Shown: positions 10,576 to 21,709 of the stretch, in pieces | How the letters are laid out: every line of letters begins with the position of its first letter | How positions within the stretch are numbered: position 1 is the stretch's first letter | Assembly: GCA_013397115.1 (NCBI GenBank) | Contig: VWZW01002320.1 | Location: forward strand, 3,229,062-3,293,061 | Length of the DNA stretch: 64,000 nt | From: Edolisoma coerulescens | Lineage: Eukaryota > Chordata > Aves > Passeriformes > Campephagidae | Direction: 5' to 3' | The notes under the pieces: generated by a model | Told to the model about the DNA's origin: nothing | The model's input: the letters and a program-made list of their open reading frames with translations, nothing else | Database searches by the model: none | Position numbers and translations under genes: made by a program

Positions 10576-13500
10576 GTAAGCCATGATCTAACAGGATTTT
10601 TTTTTCAAGGGCCTTCAGCTGTGGCAAACTGGTATTTAGTAGAAATAAACTGCAAATTGGAATGGTATATTAGATATGAAGACAGTTATGAATTTCAGAT
10701 GACACAAAAAGACAGACCTTGTAAACAATTACCTGTGTTCCCAAGACAAAGTGGGTTTAGCTGGTTTTCAGCATTTCAGCTTCTGCCTGGCATTTCTGCA
10801 CTTGGAAATGTGTCAGAACTGAATAGCTGTGGTGTGGAGGTATCTAGGCCCTCCACAGTAATTTAAATGGTTGTTTGTACTTCAACAAGTGCCTTAGATG
10901 CCTTCAATTTGTGCTGATTGTTTTTAAGGGGAAACAAAAGCCACTCAAATCCTACATATATGGTGGAGCAAAACAAAAGAACCCAATTTTGACAAGCAAG
11001 CTCTGATGGAACAAAGCTGGAGTGGAAAGAAACTCTTCTGTGAGCTACTAAAAATACTAAGGCTTTTAGAGACCTCAGTCCTATTTGGTCTGATTCTTGA
11101 CTGTTTATGGTGCTGTCTTGGAGTGACTTGTGGTTCAGCGTGCGTGCGAGCAAGTGGGGAACCAGATGTCAGAGGTGGTTTCATGGTGTCCCTGCAGTCC
11201 TTGGCCTTGCACTGATGGCAGCAGCTGTGCCTCCCTTTGGTGTCCTCCAGTTCCCTGGTGGGGGTGACACCAGCACTACCCCCGCCTGGGAGCTCTGAGG
11301 GGAGTGCAATCCTGGGATGTCATACAGCTTGTCAACCCATCCCAGAAACACAGGGCAGTGGAAATAGGCACCAACCACTCATCACTGCAGCATTTCTGCC
11401 TACTCTCAGCACCTCATACAAGGCCCCCAGGTGCTTCAGGGATGTGGACACAGCCTCAGTGCATAATGCTCCTTTCACATTGAAACATGCAGCTCTCACT
11501 CCTCAGCACCTGCAAAACCTGTTGAAGGATTCTGACAGGCACAGTGGGGCCAGAGGGTAGGAGTGCTGGGTGCACTTTTTGACAAAAGCCAGCTCTCTGC
11601 CCTCTGTTTCAGAGAATTTCACTTCTCCAGGAGTGTCCGTGAGATGAAACCACAGCAAATATGGGAGGAACCCCTAAAAAGATCCTCTTCTGATCTCAGG
11701 CTCTTTTTCACCTTTTTCATCAACCAATTTGGTGCAATGGCAGAGAGGGTCCTTATGGAAGCAGTTAGAGCAAGAAGCACACCTTTGGAAGACGCACACT
11801 GGTAAATGTGGGTGCACCAAGGCAACATGGAAATAGAAATCTCTCTCCCCCATGCCCAGGAACTGTTTGGGACAACAGGTAGGGACTATTACAACAGTAT
11901 GTTCCCTGACACTGCTTGATTTCCTACTGTAGATGTAACCTGTGGGAGCCTGGTCTGCTATCTCTGCAGGAATCTGGCCATTTTCATTGGATTATATTCT
12001 AGTCATCATTTTTTATCAGGTGCCTGGCTTTCTCAGGATCTGCCCTGCTATCTGGTTTGAGCAACATCAAAACATATTTAGCTGACTCAAAATTGTGGCT
12101 TTGCTTTCCCCATGCCTCATACAGCCAGTGCCTTGCTTTGCTAACATGTTCTAGCATATTACATGATATCCCTCTTTATTCACCTGTGCAGCACAGAAAT
12201 ACAATATAACAGACATTCATATGAGAACTCACGTAGAAGTTTTTAATGAGTTACTTTCCTTAGCATCTAATAGCTTAGTACAAAATAATTGGCCAGCAGC
12301 ATGCTCATTGTAACTTCCTTAAAATCCATGCAGCTCCTGTTAGGGAATATTCTCATTCACACGTACTTGTTTCAGGCTCCTGCAGTGTTCTATTTTCATG
12401 AATTATAAATTTAAGACTCACAATTTTAGCATACTTGAAGCTGAGTTCACTGATGGACACTGCTATTACAAAATCATGCAGAAAATTTACAGGACCAAGT
12501 ATATGATCGGGAATTTGAGACATGTAGAGCTCAACCCATTTTTGAGGATGACATAATATCACCAAAAATGAATGTGATCCCTTTTATGCACTGATCTCAT
12601 TCAACAGCTTGCAAATTTGAAAGTGTTCTTTAAAAGATAAACTCCACACTTTTCCATTGAGCATACATGGATTTATTCCAACACACTCAGTTTCTCCAGT
12701 TCACAAAGCTACAGCAGAAACTGGTTTTATTTCATACCTATGGGCAGCCAGCAAAGCAAACTGACACACTTAAATAGTTTATTGATCTTGGCCATTAACA
12801 ACAGCATCACAAATCCAGTGATGCAAACGGCGTTTTGTGGAGTTTAAAAATTCTGTGTTTTCTGAGCAATATGCCTAAGAGAAAGGAGAAAGAGCTAGCA
12901 GAAAGGTATGTTTCTGCAAGAACTGTAATTGTCTTAGGCCAACGCAATCAACAGTTTTAGGGAGTTTAACTAGCCTCACTCGTTTTGTAATTAAAAGTTT
13001 CATCAGCACAGCAGACAGAATGTGGCATTTGTGGCCTCCTCAGACTTTGGTTTGTTTTCATTACAGTGTTGACGCAGTCCAGAGAAATAGGAAACTAGCA
13101 CTATCACAAGGCATAGGCTTATGTAACAAATTTTACACTCAGTGCTTTTTCATTCTCAGGAGTCAGCTGTGTAGCCTATATATCGGCAGGATACAGATGA
13201 TACAGGGTGATTTTTTTACACAAGTTTGTCTTCTTTCACAGTGTTGAAATGTGTAGCTAGCAGCCTGGTGTGCTTTCAAGAAATTATTAATCACCAGAGA
13301 CTTTCCTTACTCAGAAAAACGTGTCCCTGAGTTGTGCACCGCCACAACAAAGAAGCTTTCTCATGCTGCCATCTTGACAATCACTGAGTTCAAACTCATT
13401 TTGCTTGTATACATCTGCACATGATAGAGAAATTTGGAGAAGCTTTTGTACTTTGGAGAAAATTCTTACCAATTCTTTTTCTTAAATACGTCACTAGCAT

Positions 13501-14029
13501 TGTGTACTGTGTATATATGTGTGTAATTATACCAGGTGTATGAGCACATCAGCCACACACAACATTAATCTACCTCACCAGCTGGGTTAATCCAACTCTA
13601 CAGCATTCGGGACAATTTCAAAGAGTCAACATTTTAAAAAGCTTGCGGTTTCAGCAATGTTTCTTCCCCAATTTTTTTCAATCACCACCACATGTGCTTT
13701 AAAATGCAGATTAAAATTTAATCCTCAGCCGGGGACACATTTGAGGCACACATGTGGTTCTGCATGCAGGGGGAAATCCAAAGATGAAGTATGCATTTCT
13801 CTTCCAGACATACCCAAACAGGTGAGAGTGTGAGATGGTGTCAGTTACATACTGGGATCTAGAAGGCAAGTGAGGAAGACTTGATTTAAAGAGGCTTGAG
13901 TATTTGGCTCTTTGTGTTGCTGGACGACAGGATTTTTCCTAGCTTGCTGCTTTGTGCCTTCCATAACTTTTTTTTTCTGTTATGCCTTTGCATAAGAACA
14001 AAATACAAAATGTTGGATTTGTGTGTCTT
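10576..14029. other. Gene-free stretch
   Basis: No gene was recognised. A more GC-rich portion at 11100-11560 carries overlapping frames on both strands (up to 107 codons, plus 11237-11560) that are typical compositional artefacts. From 12160 to 13730 the DNA is AT-rich, with few frames and several TAAT-type motifs. Part of 13255-13440 looks well kept, but no single feature can be supported there. Confidence 0.6.
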
Positions 14030-14330
14030 GTGAGGAAATGCTTTCACTGATCTGCCACATCTACATAAAACATATATGCTATTCTCAGGATCCGCCTGAA
14101 ATAATAAAGGAGCTTTATTTAATATCCCCGAAGGCCCCGTGCTGAAACGATATTTTTACTGTTAACACCATGACTAAATAAACAAATAAAATATGAAAAG
14201 ATAATAGCTGAATTGAAAACATTTGCATATTAGCATGATTTCTATTAAGTGCACTGGTGCTAGTGACTGAGGCTTGGAAACATTTGAAACTTAGTTTTTA
14301 ATTCAGTCTGCTATCTTTCCTTAAAAATTT
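14030..14330. promoter_or_regulatory. Candidate conserved non-coding element
   Basis: The block is AT-rich but complex, without simple repeats, and rich in motifs bound by developmental factors: an octamer-like ATTTGCAT at 14221-14228, several AATAAA/TAAAT strings and isolated CpG ('ccccgaaggccccgtg', 'gaaacgata') that stand out in CpG-poor DNA. No frame of any length crosses it. Such texture is typical of vertebrate conserved enhancer elements. Conservation itself cannot be seen in one sequence, so this is a guess to be tested by alignment. Confidence 0.25.
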
Positions 14331-17261
14331 CCTTGTTTTCTCCCTCCTCCCACATCTAGTTGTTCACCATGGGAATTCTCAGTTTTATGCAGACAAGGGT
14401 CCTTACTGTCCATTCTAACATGGCAAATTTTCTGTCTGCCTGTTGGAGTCTAAAATCGCACCTGAGTTTTTTGAGCCACATTTTGCTTGTAAGGTCGAGA
14501 ATGTGTACAGGGGTAATGCATAATAATACAACTGGGCCCTAAAATGTTATGACATTGAGCATGCTTAGACATTGGCCTAGTCTTTGTAAATACTACTCAT
14601 GAGACTGTGGTAGGGAGGACCAAACTTCAGCTCCAAAGTGGGAGAAAAAATGTTTAAGATGCTACAGTAGAATTTGATCGTAATTTCTGTCTAAATTCAA
14701 ACATATAACTCTGAAAATCCACTTTCATCTGCTTCCTAAGTTCATCTGTAATTTCCCTTCTATTCTCCAGACACCCAAGCTGTGCCTCTAAGAGGACAAA
14801 TGTGTTTCCTTCTGAGAAGTCTGCACCAGGGATGCAAGAGCTTGCTCTCAGGAGACTAAGGCTTACACAGCTGGAAGAGGTTTTCAAGATCTACCCCTGT
14901 GCACTGGGACAAGGATACTTACACTTCCCTCGTTCTTGAAAAAAGCCTGACTTGGTCCTTTCCATAGAGACCCCACATGCAGCTTGTTGTAGTGCTGTAG
15001 TGTCTGTCCTATTGGAATGTCTTCAAATTGTCCAATCTGAACTTTTTCCTGGCAAGCTGAGCTCTCTACACTTTGTCTTGTTCCCAGAGACACAGGGAAC
15101 AATGTGTTGTTTCTCCTTGCTGCATGACAGGATAGTTACTTTCCCCTTTCTTGGTTTTTTTTATCTTAAGGGTGCTCTGAGTGACTTCCCAGGTCACTTT
15201 TTTGAGATCATTCTTGCTGATGTCTCCTTTGCAGCTTCTCTAGTATGTGTGTATTTTATCCAGTGACTATTAAATAGAAAATGTGGCCATGTAAAAAGTT
15301 TCTTTTGGCACCTGTGGATGTTCCAAGTTGTGGAGACCTCTACATGAGCCAGGATTTCTCCACAGCTGCCTGGGCCCTTCTGTCCTCTATGGAATGCCTG
15401 TGGCAAGAAATCCGTGCGTGAACTGAGCTTGCAGCAGCTAATGTGGGGAAAGGGAAAATATGTGAATGTCCTCTGACAGTTACAAAACCAGACACTGAAA
15501 GGATGTTTTACAGGGAGAACAGTTATGGTGATGTACCAGAAAAAAAAAAAACCAAAACCATATTTAATTCTCCTGGCAGTCAATCACCCTTGCAAAAATC
15601 TATTCCACTCTGCTCAGGGAAGGCCTCAGGCAAGGTCAGAGGTACTCAGAAAGCCAAAAATTATGTGTTTGAGAGTTGCTCACACTGTAATTTGCAGCTG
15701 TTTTTGCAGAGATGTTCACCTCTCCAGCAGTGGCGGCGAGATTCCCCCGTGCTCAGCTGTAGGGAAGTGGGAGTGTGGGGGACCCCGGCCACGCTCCCGG
15801 GGCTGTCCCAGCGGGTGTGGCCAGCAAGGCTGGACCCCTGCTGTCACAGCCCCCTGGGCTCCTGCCACTCTTCGGGGAGGAGAAAACTCACTCTCCTGCC
15901 CTTTCCTGCATCCCCCAGAGGCTGCCACCGTGTCCTGTGCTCCGCAAGGAAGTGGGGACAAGGATCCCTGGCCACGTGTCCTCTGGGTGCAATAAGCTGT
16001 GCTGTCCAGGAATGCGTGGGAGCAACCCAAAGCAAAAGCAGGCAGCAGATTGGATGCCAGCAGATGGTGCTCCAGCCCATGCTGCCTCACTCTTCACCTT
16101 GAGAAGGTTATTACTGAAAGTTATCATCTTGTTTGGAGGAGCAGCTTGCTTCCTCTGTCCCCTGGTTTGGAGTGGGGAGTTATTTACACCACATGATTTA
16201 GAGGATGGAGTCAATTGGTGAGCACAGGCTGAATTTTGGATACCAGCTATCAAATGCTGTCAGTGGTTAATGACCTGTCTGTAGAATAGAAGCAGACCTA
16301 TAAGGACTGTGATAAATGTGATGAACAAAACAACAATTTGAAGAAATCGCAATGTTCTTGTGGCAATGCTGAGGGCAGACAAGAAACAAAATTAATTGTT
16401 AAGACATAAGCATACCCTGATTTAGTTTCCTAGCTCAAAGGAGGCCTCAGGAAGTCCCGTGTATTTCTTCTTCTGACTTTAAACTGTAACAGCTGATAGA
16501 AGCTGAGATCAAAAATGTTCCCCACAACAGGGGAGTTGTACGATAACCAAACATACACAGTAAGTTAACAAAGTCATCTTACCTCCCTTGATTTATGTCT
16601 AACATAGCTTGATGTTAGCCTTGTGGCAAGAGTGCAGTAACTGTTAGGCAAATCCACCTATGTATTGATCCAACAGCTTCCAGTGGCTGTTTTAAAGTTG
16701 AAGTACTCCACTTTTAGTGGTGTAAGTACAGAAGACGAAAAAAACTGCAAGTTGAACTCTATTTCTCATAAAAAATTGAGCAATGCTGGTTTGTTTTTTC
16801 TTTTAATCATGATAAGGTATATCAGTAATTGTCGTGTTGGTTGGGTTTTTTTGAAAAAGCTTTAAAAACCAAAGTCACATCCAATATTTCTATATAATGA
16901 TCCAGTCTAGTCAACAAGTCTTTTCAGCAGGAAAAGGTAACAGACAATGCCCAGAAAAAATTTTTGCATCTTTCCTTCTGACATTGCTTGAATTTTGCAC
17001 TGCTCTATACCATTACTTTAACTGGAATGGCTTAATAGTGGCTTGATCCGTTCACTTAAAACCAAAGAAAAAGATGAGGGAAAACTGGTTTCACTCAGGC
17101 TGCTTCAGCCCTTGGCTTTTGAGATGCAGTGTCAGTTCCATGCTTTGCGTCCCCTCTGTACCACACACATGGAGGATTTAAGCAAGATTTGATACTGGTC
17201 CCACAGTAGCCCAAAGTGGAAATGGAACTGCACACCTTATGATGCCCAGTGACCCTGTGCC
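14331..17261. other. Gene-free stretch with GC-rich patch
   Basis: The stretch includes the longest frame in the window (15443-16102, 219 codons, plus), discussed under the GC-rich patch at 15715-16030. A 72-codon minus frame at 14884-15102 ends near a 'gtaagt' string, but its exon-side bases fit the consensus poorly and no acceptor is evident. The A-run at 15540-15552 is a simple homopolymer. From 16250 to 17260 I see only AT-rich single-copy DNA. Confidence 0.6.
15715..16030. other. GC-rich patch with overlapping spurious frames
   Basis: Local G+C and CpG rise clearly ('ggcggcgagattcccccg', 'accccggccacgctcccg'), so stop codons become rare. Frames of 219 and 156 codons (plus) and 121-124 codons (minus) all cross the same bases. 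The plus frames read through an A-run upstream and change to proline, serine and cysteine-rich sequence in the patch, with no domain. It could be a small CpG-island remnant or simply a GC-rich segment. No promoter motif is evident. Confidence 0.5.
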
Positions 17262-17340
17262 CCATGTGCAGGGGTGGGACTGGATCAAGATCTTGGTATT
17301 TTTAGAGGTCTGTCTCAGCCTTAACAATTCTATGATTCTG
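17262..17340 (+). mobile_element. CR1 LINE 3' end fragment
   Basis: 'gggtgggactggatcaagat', 'ttagaggtctgtctcagcc' and 'aacaattctatgattctg' follow the order of the avian CR1 3' end (ggttggact-gatgatctt-ttccaacc-attctatgattct). Only the last 80 or so bases of the element are recognisable, as is usual for 5'-truncated CR1 copies. It faces the reverse-orientation CR1 at 18077, tail to tail, about 740 bases away. Confidence 0.85.
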
Positions 17341-18076
17341 GAAGAGGTCAGACATTGTTCTCCAGACCACTGTAGGTTTGGAGGCAGGTTTATACTTTGA
17401 CCTGCAATACGGTTATATACAGCAATAAGTCCAGAGGCTTTCAGGGATGAAGTGAGTTGAGTTTTACATGTGAAAAGGGCGGTGTGGGTGGTATAGAGGC
17501 TTTGTGGGTTCCATCTTTCAGCAAGAGAGCATTAGTTTGCCATCCTCAGCCTTTCTCTTTCCCACTGTTAAATCCATCCCCTGCGCAGTCAGGGCTCGGA
17601 CTGAAATGAAAAAAGATTCCTATGTCATGTCTGCCTCTCTCTGTCTGTCTCACTGCTCTTGCTTATTTGTAGAGATCAGTGCAGGTGATACTTAGAAATT
17701 GCTTACACTCCCTAATCTCTAGAGTGTGTTTTAAGTGGTGCTGCCCTGCTGCCACAGCTCTGCAGTGCTTACTTTACGTTTCCCTCCTAGCCTCTCACAC
17801 ACATCATTTACAAATGCTATTTTGATATGTATCAAGTAGACTCATAAGGCAGGCAACATTATCTTGTGGGAATATCCCTCTAGGTGGAGGAGCAGTAATT
17901 TAGTGTTATAGAAAGAAGGATCAGTATAACTTGAACCTGTATGACTTCTGTCAATAACCTTTGATCCTCCACATAGTTATGTGTAAAGAGTGGCTCAGCC
18001 AAGGAAGCGACAGGCCATCACAATCCTTATGCACGTGTTTTGGGCTGCATGAAACATCTCATCCTATGGCAAAGAT
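17341..18076. other. Gene-free spacer between two CR1 copies
   Basis: This is single-copy DNA between tail-to-tail CR1 fragments. A 63-codon plus frame (17504-17695) shows no motif. The pyrimidine-rich bases at 17630-17660 are (CTGT)-like but not a clean microsatellite. Confidence 0.6.
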
Positions 18077-18326
18077 CATAGAATCGCAGACTGGTTTGAG
18101 TTGGAAGGGGCCTTAAAGATCATCTAGTTCCAACTCCCCTGCCATGGGCAGGGACACCTTCCACTAGACCACGTTGCTCAAAGCCCTGTCCAACCTGTCC
18201 ATGAACTGTCCATGCACAACTTCTCTGGACAACCTGTTCCAGTTCTTCACCACCCTCACAGTAAAGAATTTCTTCCTAATGTCTAAGCTAAATCCACTCT
18301 TTCAGTTTAAAGCCATTACCCCTTCT
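18077..18326 (-). mobile_element. CR1 LINE 3' fragment
   Basis: This is the best preserved CR1 in the window. Read on the plus strand it begins with the inverted 3' end 'atcatagaatcgcagactgg' and continues through 'gagttggaaggggccttaa', 'gatcatctagttccaact', 'tgccatgggcagggacac', 'acaacttctctggacaacct', 'accaccctcacagtaaag' and 'ttcttcctaatgtctaag', matching the avian CR1 3' region. About 15-20 bases are missing near 18205-18215. Similarity ends near 'cattaccccttctaaaagc'. Only the 3' terminal region is present, so no reverse transcriptase is encoded. The 66-codon plus frame at 18174-18374 is a by-product. Confidence 0.95.
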
Positions 18327-20993
18327 AAAAGCAATGTTGTTTCAGAGCAAAAGCACCAAAAGATTTTATTCTGAAAATGCCAAAAGAAAATGATCTGAAC
18401 ATACATCATTCCCTTCCTCCTATCTTCTCTATTTTGGACACAAATGACCCAGGAAATCACATCATATTTGCTATGGGTTCTATCACTTAACAAAATTTTG
18501 CTGTACTCAACAAATTTGTCAGGTAGACACATGAGTTTCATGTTCAGTATCAATACATTTTCTGATACTGCTCCTGCAGGTTTCATTGTTATTTATTATT
18601 TGCATTAGCACTGGTGGGTTTAGGGGTCCTTGTCTGGTTATATAATAAAAACAATATTTGTCTCTGAAAACTCATAATTTTCAACATCTCTGAGGGATTT
18701 CGATGCATTAAATAATTTGGTTCTGCTGCTCTATTTGAATTAACTAGTTAGTTATTTCTTTGAGCAATGTACATAAAAATTTGGGTACTGTAAAAGAGAC
18801 AGCAAGCATGACTCCTGATGAACCACCCCATAATATTGACCAGATTTAGATCTCCTCCTTTTCATTCTATCTCCCATCTAGAGTAGTCACATGAAAGACC
18901 AAATGAATGAGCTATAAGAAATTCACAGCACGCAAGATTACTACAAGTAATAAATCTCCTGCAGTAAAGGAATTTGTATAGAAATAATAAAAGTATTGGA
19001 TGCTAAGAAGAAGTAAAACCAGCTGTGTAATATAAAAGAAAATCTTTATCCTCATCTCACTGGTGAAAACTAATTCAAACAAAATACATTACACAAATCA
19101 TAGACTTTGAAATTATTTACATAAAAACAGATGGAAAGAGCTCCTACTGCGATAATGAGGTTTTAGCAAAGTATGTCTTCCACAGAGTAGCCATCTTTCT
19201 GCAAACAACAGGTTTTATTCTGCTGTCACCAGGGGTGTGAATTTCCAACAGCCTTCCTGTCTTCCCTGGGGGCCCAGGTACAAGGTGGAGCAGAGGCTGC
19301 TTTGGTTGCTGGAGCATCTTGTGCTTCATAACCTGCAGAAACATTAAGGTCCACGGGTAAGCAGTTTGTATGCTCCCCACTTTTTGGGGGCCAGTGCAGC
19401 ACATGATGGCAGTTCTCAGAGCACAGAATGGCCGTAAAGGCTATGTGCTCCTCTGAACATTACCTCACTTTGCTATTAATTAGCCCATTTTATGTGTTTG
19501 TCCATTCATTAATTTATTTACCCTCATGCTGATAAGGTGTCAGCCCAAAGGTTCTTTTGTGAGCAGATAGGTGGGACCACATCCTTCTTCAATGCTATTT
19601 TCTGTCCCAGAGCACATCACAGCTTTTTTGGCTGGGCTTTTACCAGTGGGTATAGGATGTAGCCCTGCTTCCCTCCTTGCCTGCTGATCCTAAATACTCA
19701 GATCTGCTCCCACAAGCCTGGGGTACACATACCATGGCAGCTTTAAAGCTCTTCTTCTTCTTCTCCTGCTTATTCTTCCTTTTAAAAATTAAAACTTTAA
19801 TCACTGTGATTCCTACAATGGTTCATGGTGCTTCTCCCACCAGAGTCCCCCACAGCAAATGCCACAGCTCCGTGCTGCTGCTTCAGCTGCCATCAAGATC
19901 TGCTGCATGTTATAAACATATTATTCCTCTTAAAATAACAGCCTTAATTTCTTCCAAAGGATGGAAATATATGCTGTCTCTTTGAAAATGTATCATGAAA
20001 ATGAATGTCCATAAAATATGAGTCAAGTTTCCATATACCTTAATCAAATTCTAGAGGGTCTCTGGGGGATGGCACTTACACTGCAGCTGTGCAAAGCAAA
20101 GTTTGTTCCAGTACTGATTGAAAATAGTTTTGTGCTTCATTCGTTTTCGCCAGTGAAAACCCCAAGGCACTTTCTGCAGGCTGAAGGTGCCGTTATTCAG
20201 GGTGACAGTGATGGGTCACAGAGATGGTGTGGAGAGCTAACTAGCAGATTGGAAACTAGCAGATCCCCGAACTGACTGTCAGTCTTGAAAACTTTGGAAT
20301 ATAATGTGTCTGTCTTTCTCATTCCCTATTTTTATTCCGCAGGGGAGCAGACAGGACTGGGTTTGCACAAGCTATAGACGTTTTCTGTAAAAGCAATAAT
20401 GTGATAGGGTGTCACAGTTTTTAATATGGTTTCTTTTAATGAACAGTAGGATTTCTGGACCTGCTGGATGTACTTTTTTCCCTTTCTCTATTGCTTTCCT
20501 CAGCAGTAATCACTGTCTGCTCTGTCAGGTTGGTGTAGGACAGCCAGGGCAGTTCCGCCAGTTTTCCCAGACTGCTTGCTTTCTTCCCAGTCTGAGCATC
20601 TCCATCCAACCTCAAACTTTCCATCAGGACACACAGTACCTTTGCAGTCTTGTGTCTTCCCTGGTGTTCCCTGGGAGCTCAACTCTTTGCTAACCAGGAA
20701 ACTTCCCCCCTCTGGCATCATGGGACGCTCCAAGGTTCAGGTTAGCCATAACAGTGTCTTTTCAGTGTAAGGTTCTTCAGTCTGGAAGCTCCAGCTAGAA
20801 TTGGGCTTTAGTTACTGGTTTGAGGAGGGTGTCCTCATCTGATGCACAGTTGTACGAGCCCTTCAGCTCCAGATAAACTTAATAAGCCTAAAACCAAATC
20901 AAAGCTCTGCCAAAAGTCCTGCAATCTAAAAGAAACAAAAGCTATCTCAATCCTCGAACAACTCTGACCCTGAGGGCCTGAGCTTTGTGCTGT
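18327..20993. other. Gene-free stretch
   Basis: No gene was recognised. The DNA is AT-rich to 19140, then mixed. The (CTT)-rich run near 19749-19768 gives the phenylalanine-rich part of a 102-codon plus frame (19677-19985). Frames at 20409-20770 occur on both strands and cancel one another as coding candidates. Confidence 0.6.
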
Positions 20994-21013
20994 GGTACCA
21001 CATATGTGGTACC
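20994..21013. repeat. Perfect 20-bp palindrome
   Basis: The arm 'ggtaccacat' is followed directly by its reverse complement 'atgtggtacc', with no spacer. The centre is an E-box (CATATG) and the ends are GGTACC. A palindrome this long is expected less than once by chance in 64 kb. It could be a dimer-binding site, but nothing else around it supports a role. Confidence 0.9.
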
Positions 21014-21364
21014 CAGGTGAGGGAGGTGGAGGGAACTCGAGCATGTTGGGGCTGCTGAGGGCTGCTGCTGCCTGTCAGCCACGGGACAAGTTCCCAAGTG
21101 CGGGGGCTGCTATCAGCTCCAGAGCGACTCCCTGGTCACAGTGCAATGAGTCCATTGAACACAGCCCTGGTGCCTTCTGCTTGCTCTCAGGTGTGACTGA
21201 TCCGGCATTTCGAAGCCTTGGCTCCCCAACCACAGCAATACATCACTCCCAAAATGACACTGATGCTGGCTTTTTGAAGAATGACAGAAATCAGAGATCT
21301 GTTAGTGGAAGGTAGTTCTTCATTCGTAGCATATTTTTCAGTGTTCACTTCAACACAGTTTTAA
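21014..21364. other. Gene-free spacer
   Basis: A 107-codon plus frame (20992-21315) starts in the palindrome and crosses a G+C-richer patch. It has no motif, and I take it as chance. Confidence 0.5.
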
Positions 21365-21419
21365 ATGATTCAATCAGTTAGGCTTCCCTCCACCATTTCC
21401 CTGGGGTGGATAAGCCACA

Positions 21420-21706
21420 GAGCAGTAGACCCAACCATTAGGACTTCTTTCCTAATATTCTGCCTAAAATTTCCTCTATTGTTTTGCTGTCTCAGGAAAA
21501 CATTTTGGTTGTATATCACTGCCAAACAGAAGAGAAAGTCAGCACTTTTGACATCCAGAACAGGTATCTCCCAAATACTTGAGCTGATGTTCACTTTGCT
21601 GTTTGATTTGAAGGAAGATTTGTCAGGCTGCTTCACCATTCCTCTCCAGGCATGGCTTTGTTTTTATGAGCTACCAAACTCATCCATTTATCTTAGTGGC
21701 AACAAC
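21420..21706 (-). mobile_element. Old, diverged CR1 LINE fragment
   Basis: The plus strand reads 'aggacttctttcctaatatt', 'ctgcctaaaatttcctct', 'cctctccaggcatggc' and 'tatcttagtggcaac', in the order of an inverted CR1 3' region ('ttcttcctaatgtc..ctaaatttcccct', 'tcctcataggacatgc', 'ctttgttgcc'). Divergence is high and the middle portion is hard to follow, so the boundaries are approximate. The 114-codon plus frame (21365-21709) and the 89-codon minus frame are derived from this repeat, not genes. Confidence 0.6.
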
Positions 21707-21709
21707 TAA

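Noticed and set aside
13806..13819. 14-nt microexon between 'tttctcttccag' and 'CAG|gtgaga'
   Set aside because: Length is not a multiple of three and it has no supporting features beyond the two short signals.
14884..15102. Minus-strand frame ending near gtaagt
   Set aside because: Exon-side bases at the donor are poor (AAGT before GT) and no acceptor was found.
15443..16102. Longest open frame (219 codons, plus)
   Set aside because: It lies in a GC-rich patch where stops are rare, and frames of 121-156 codons cross the same bases in other frames and on the minus strand. No domain, no consistent composition; it passes through an A-run.
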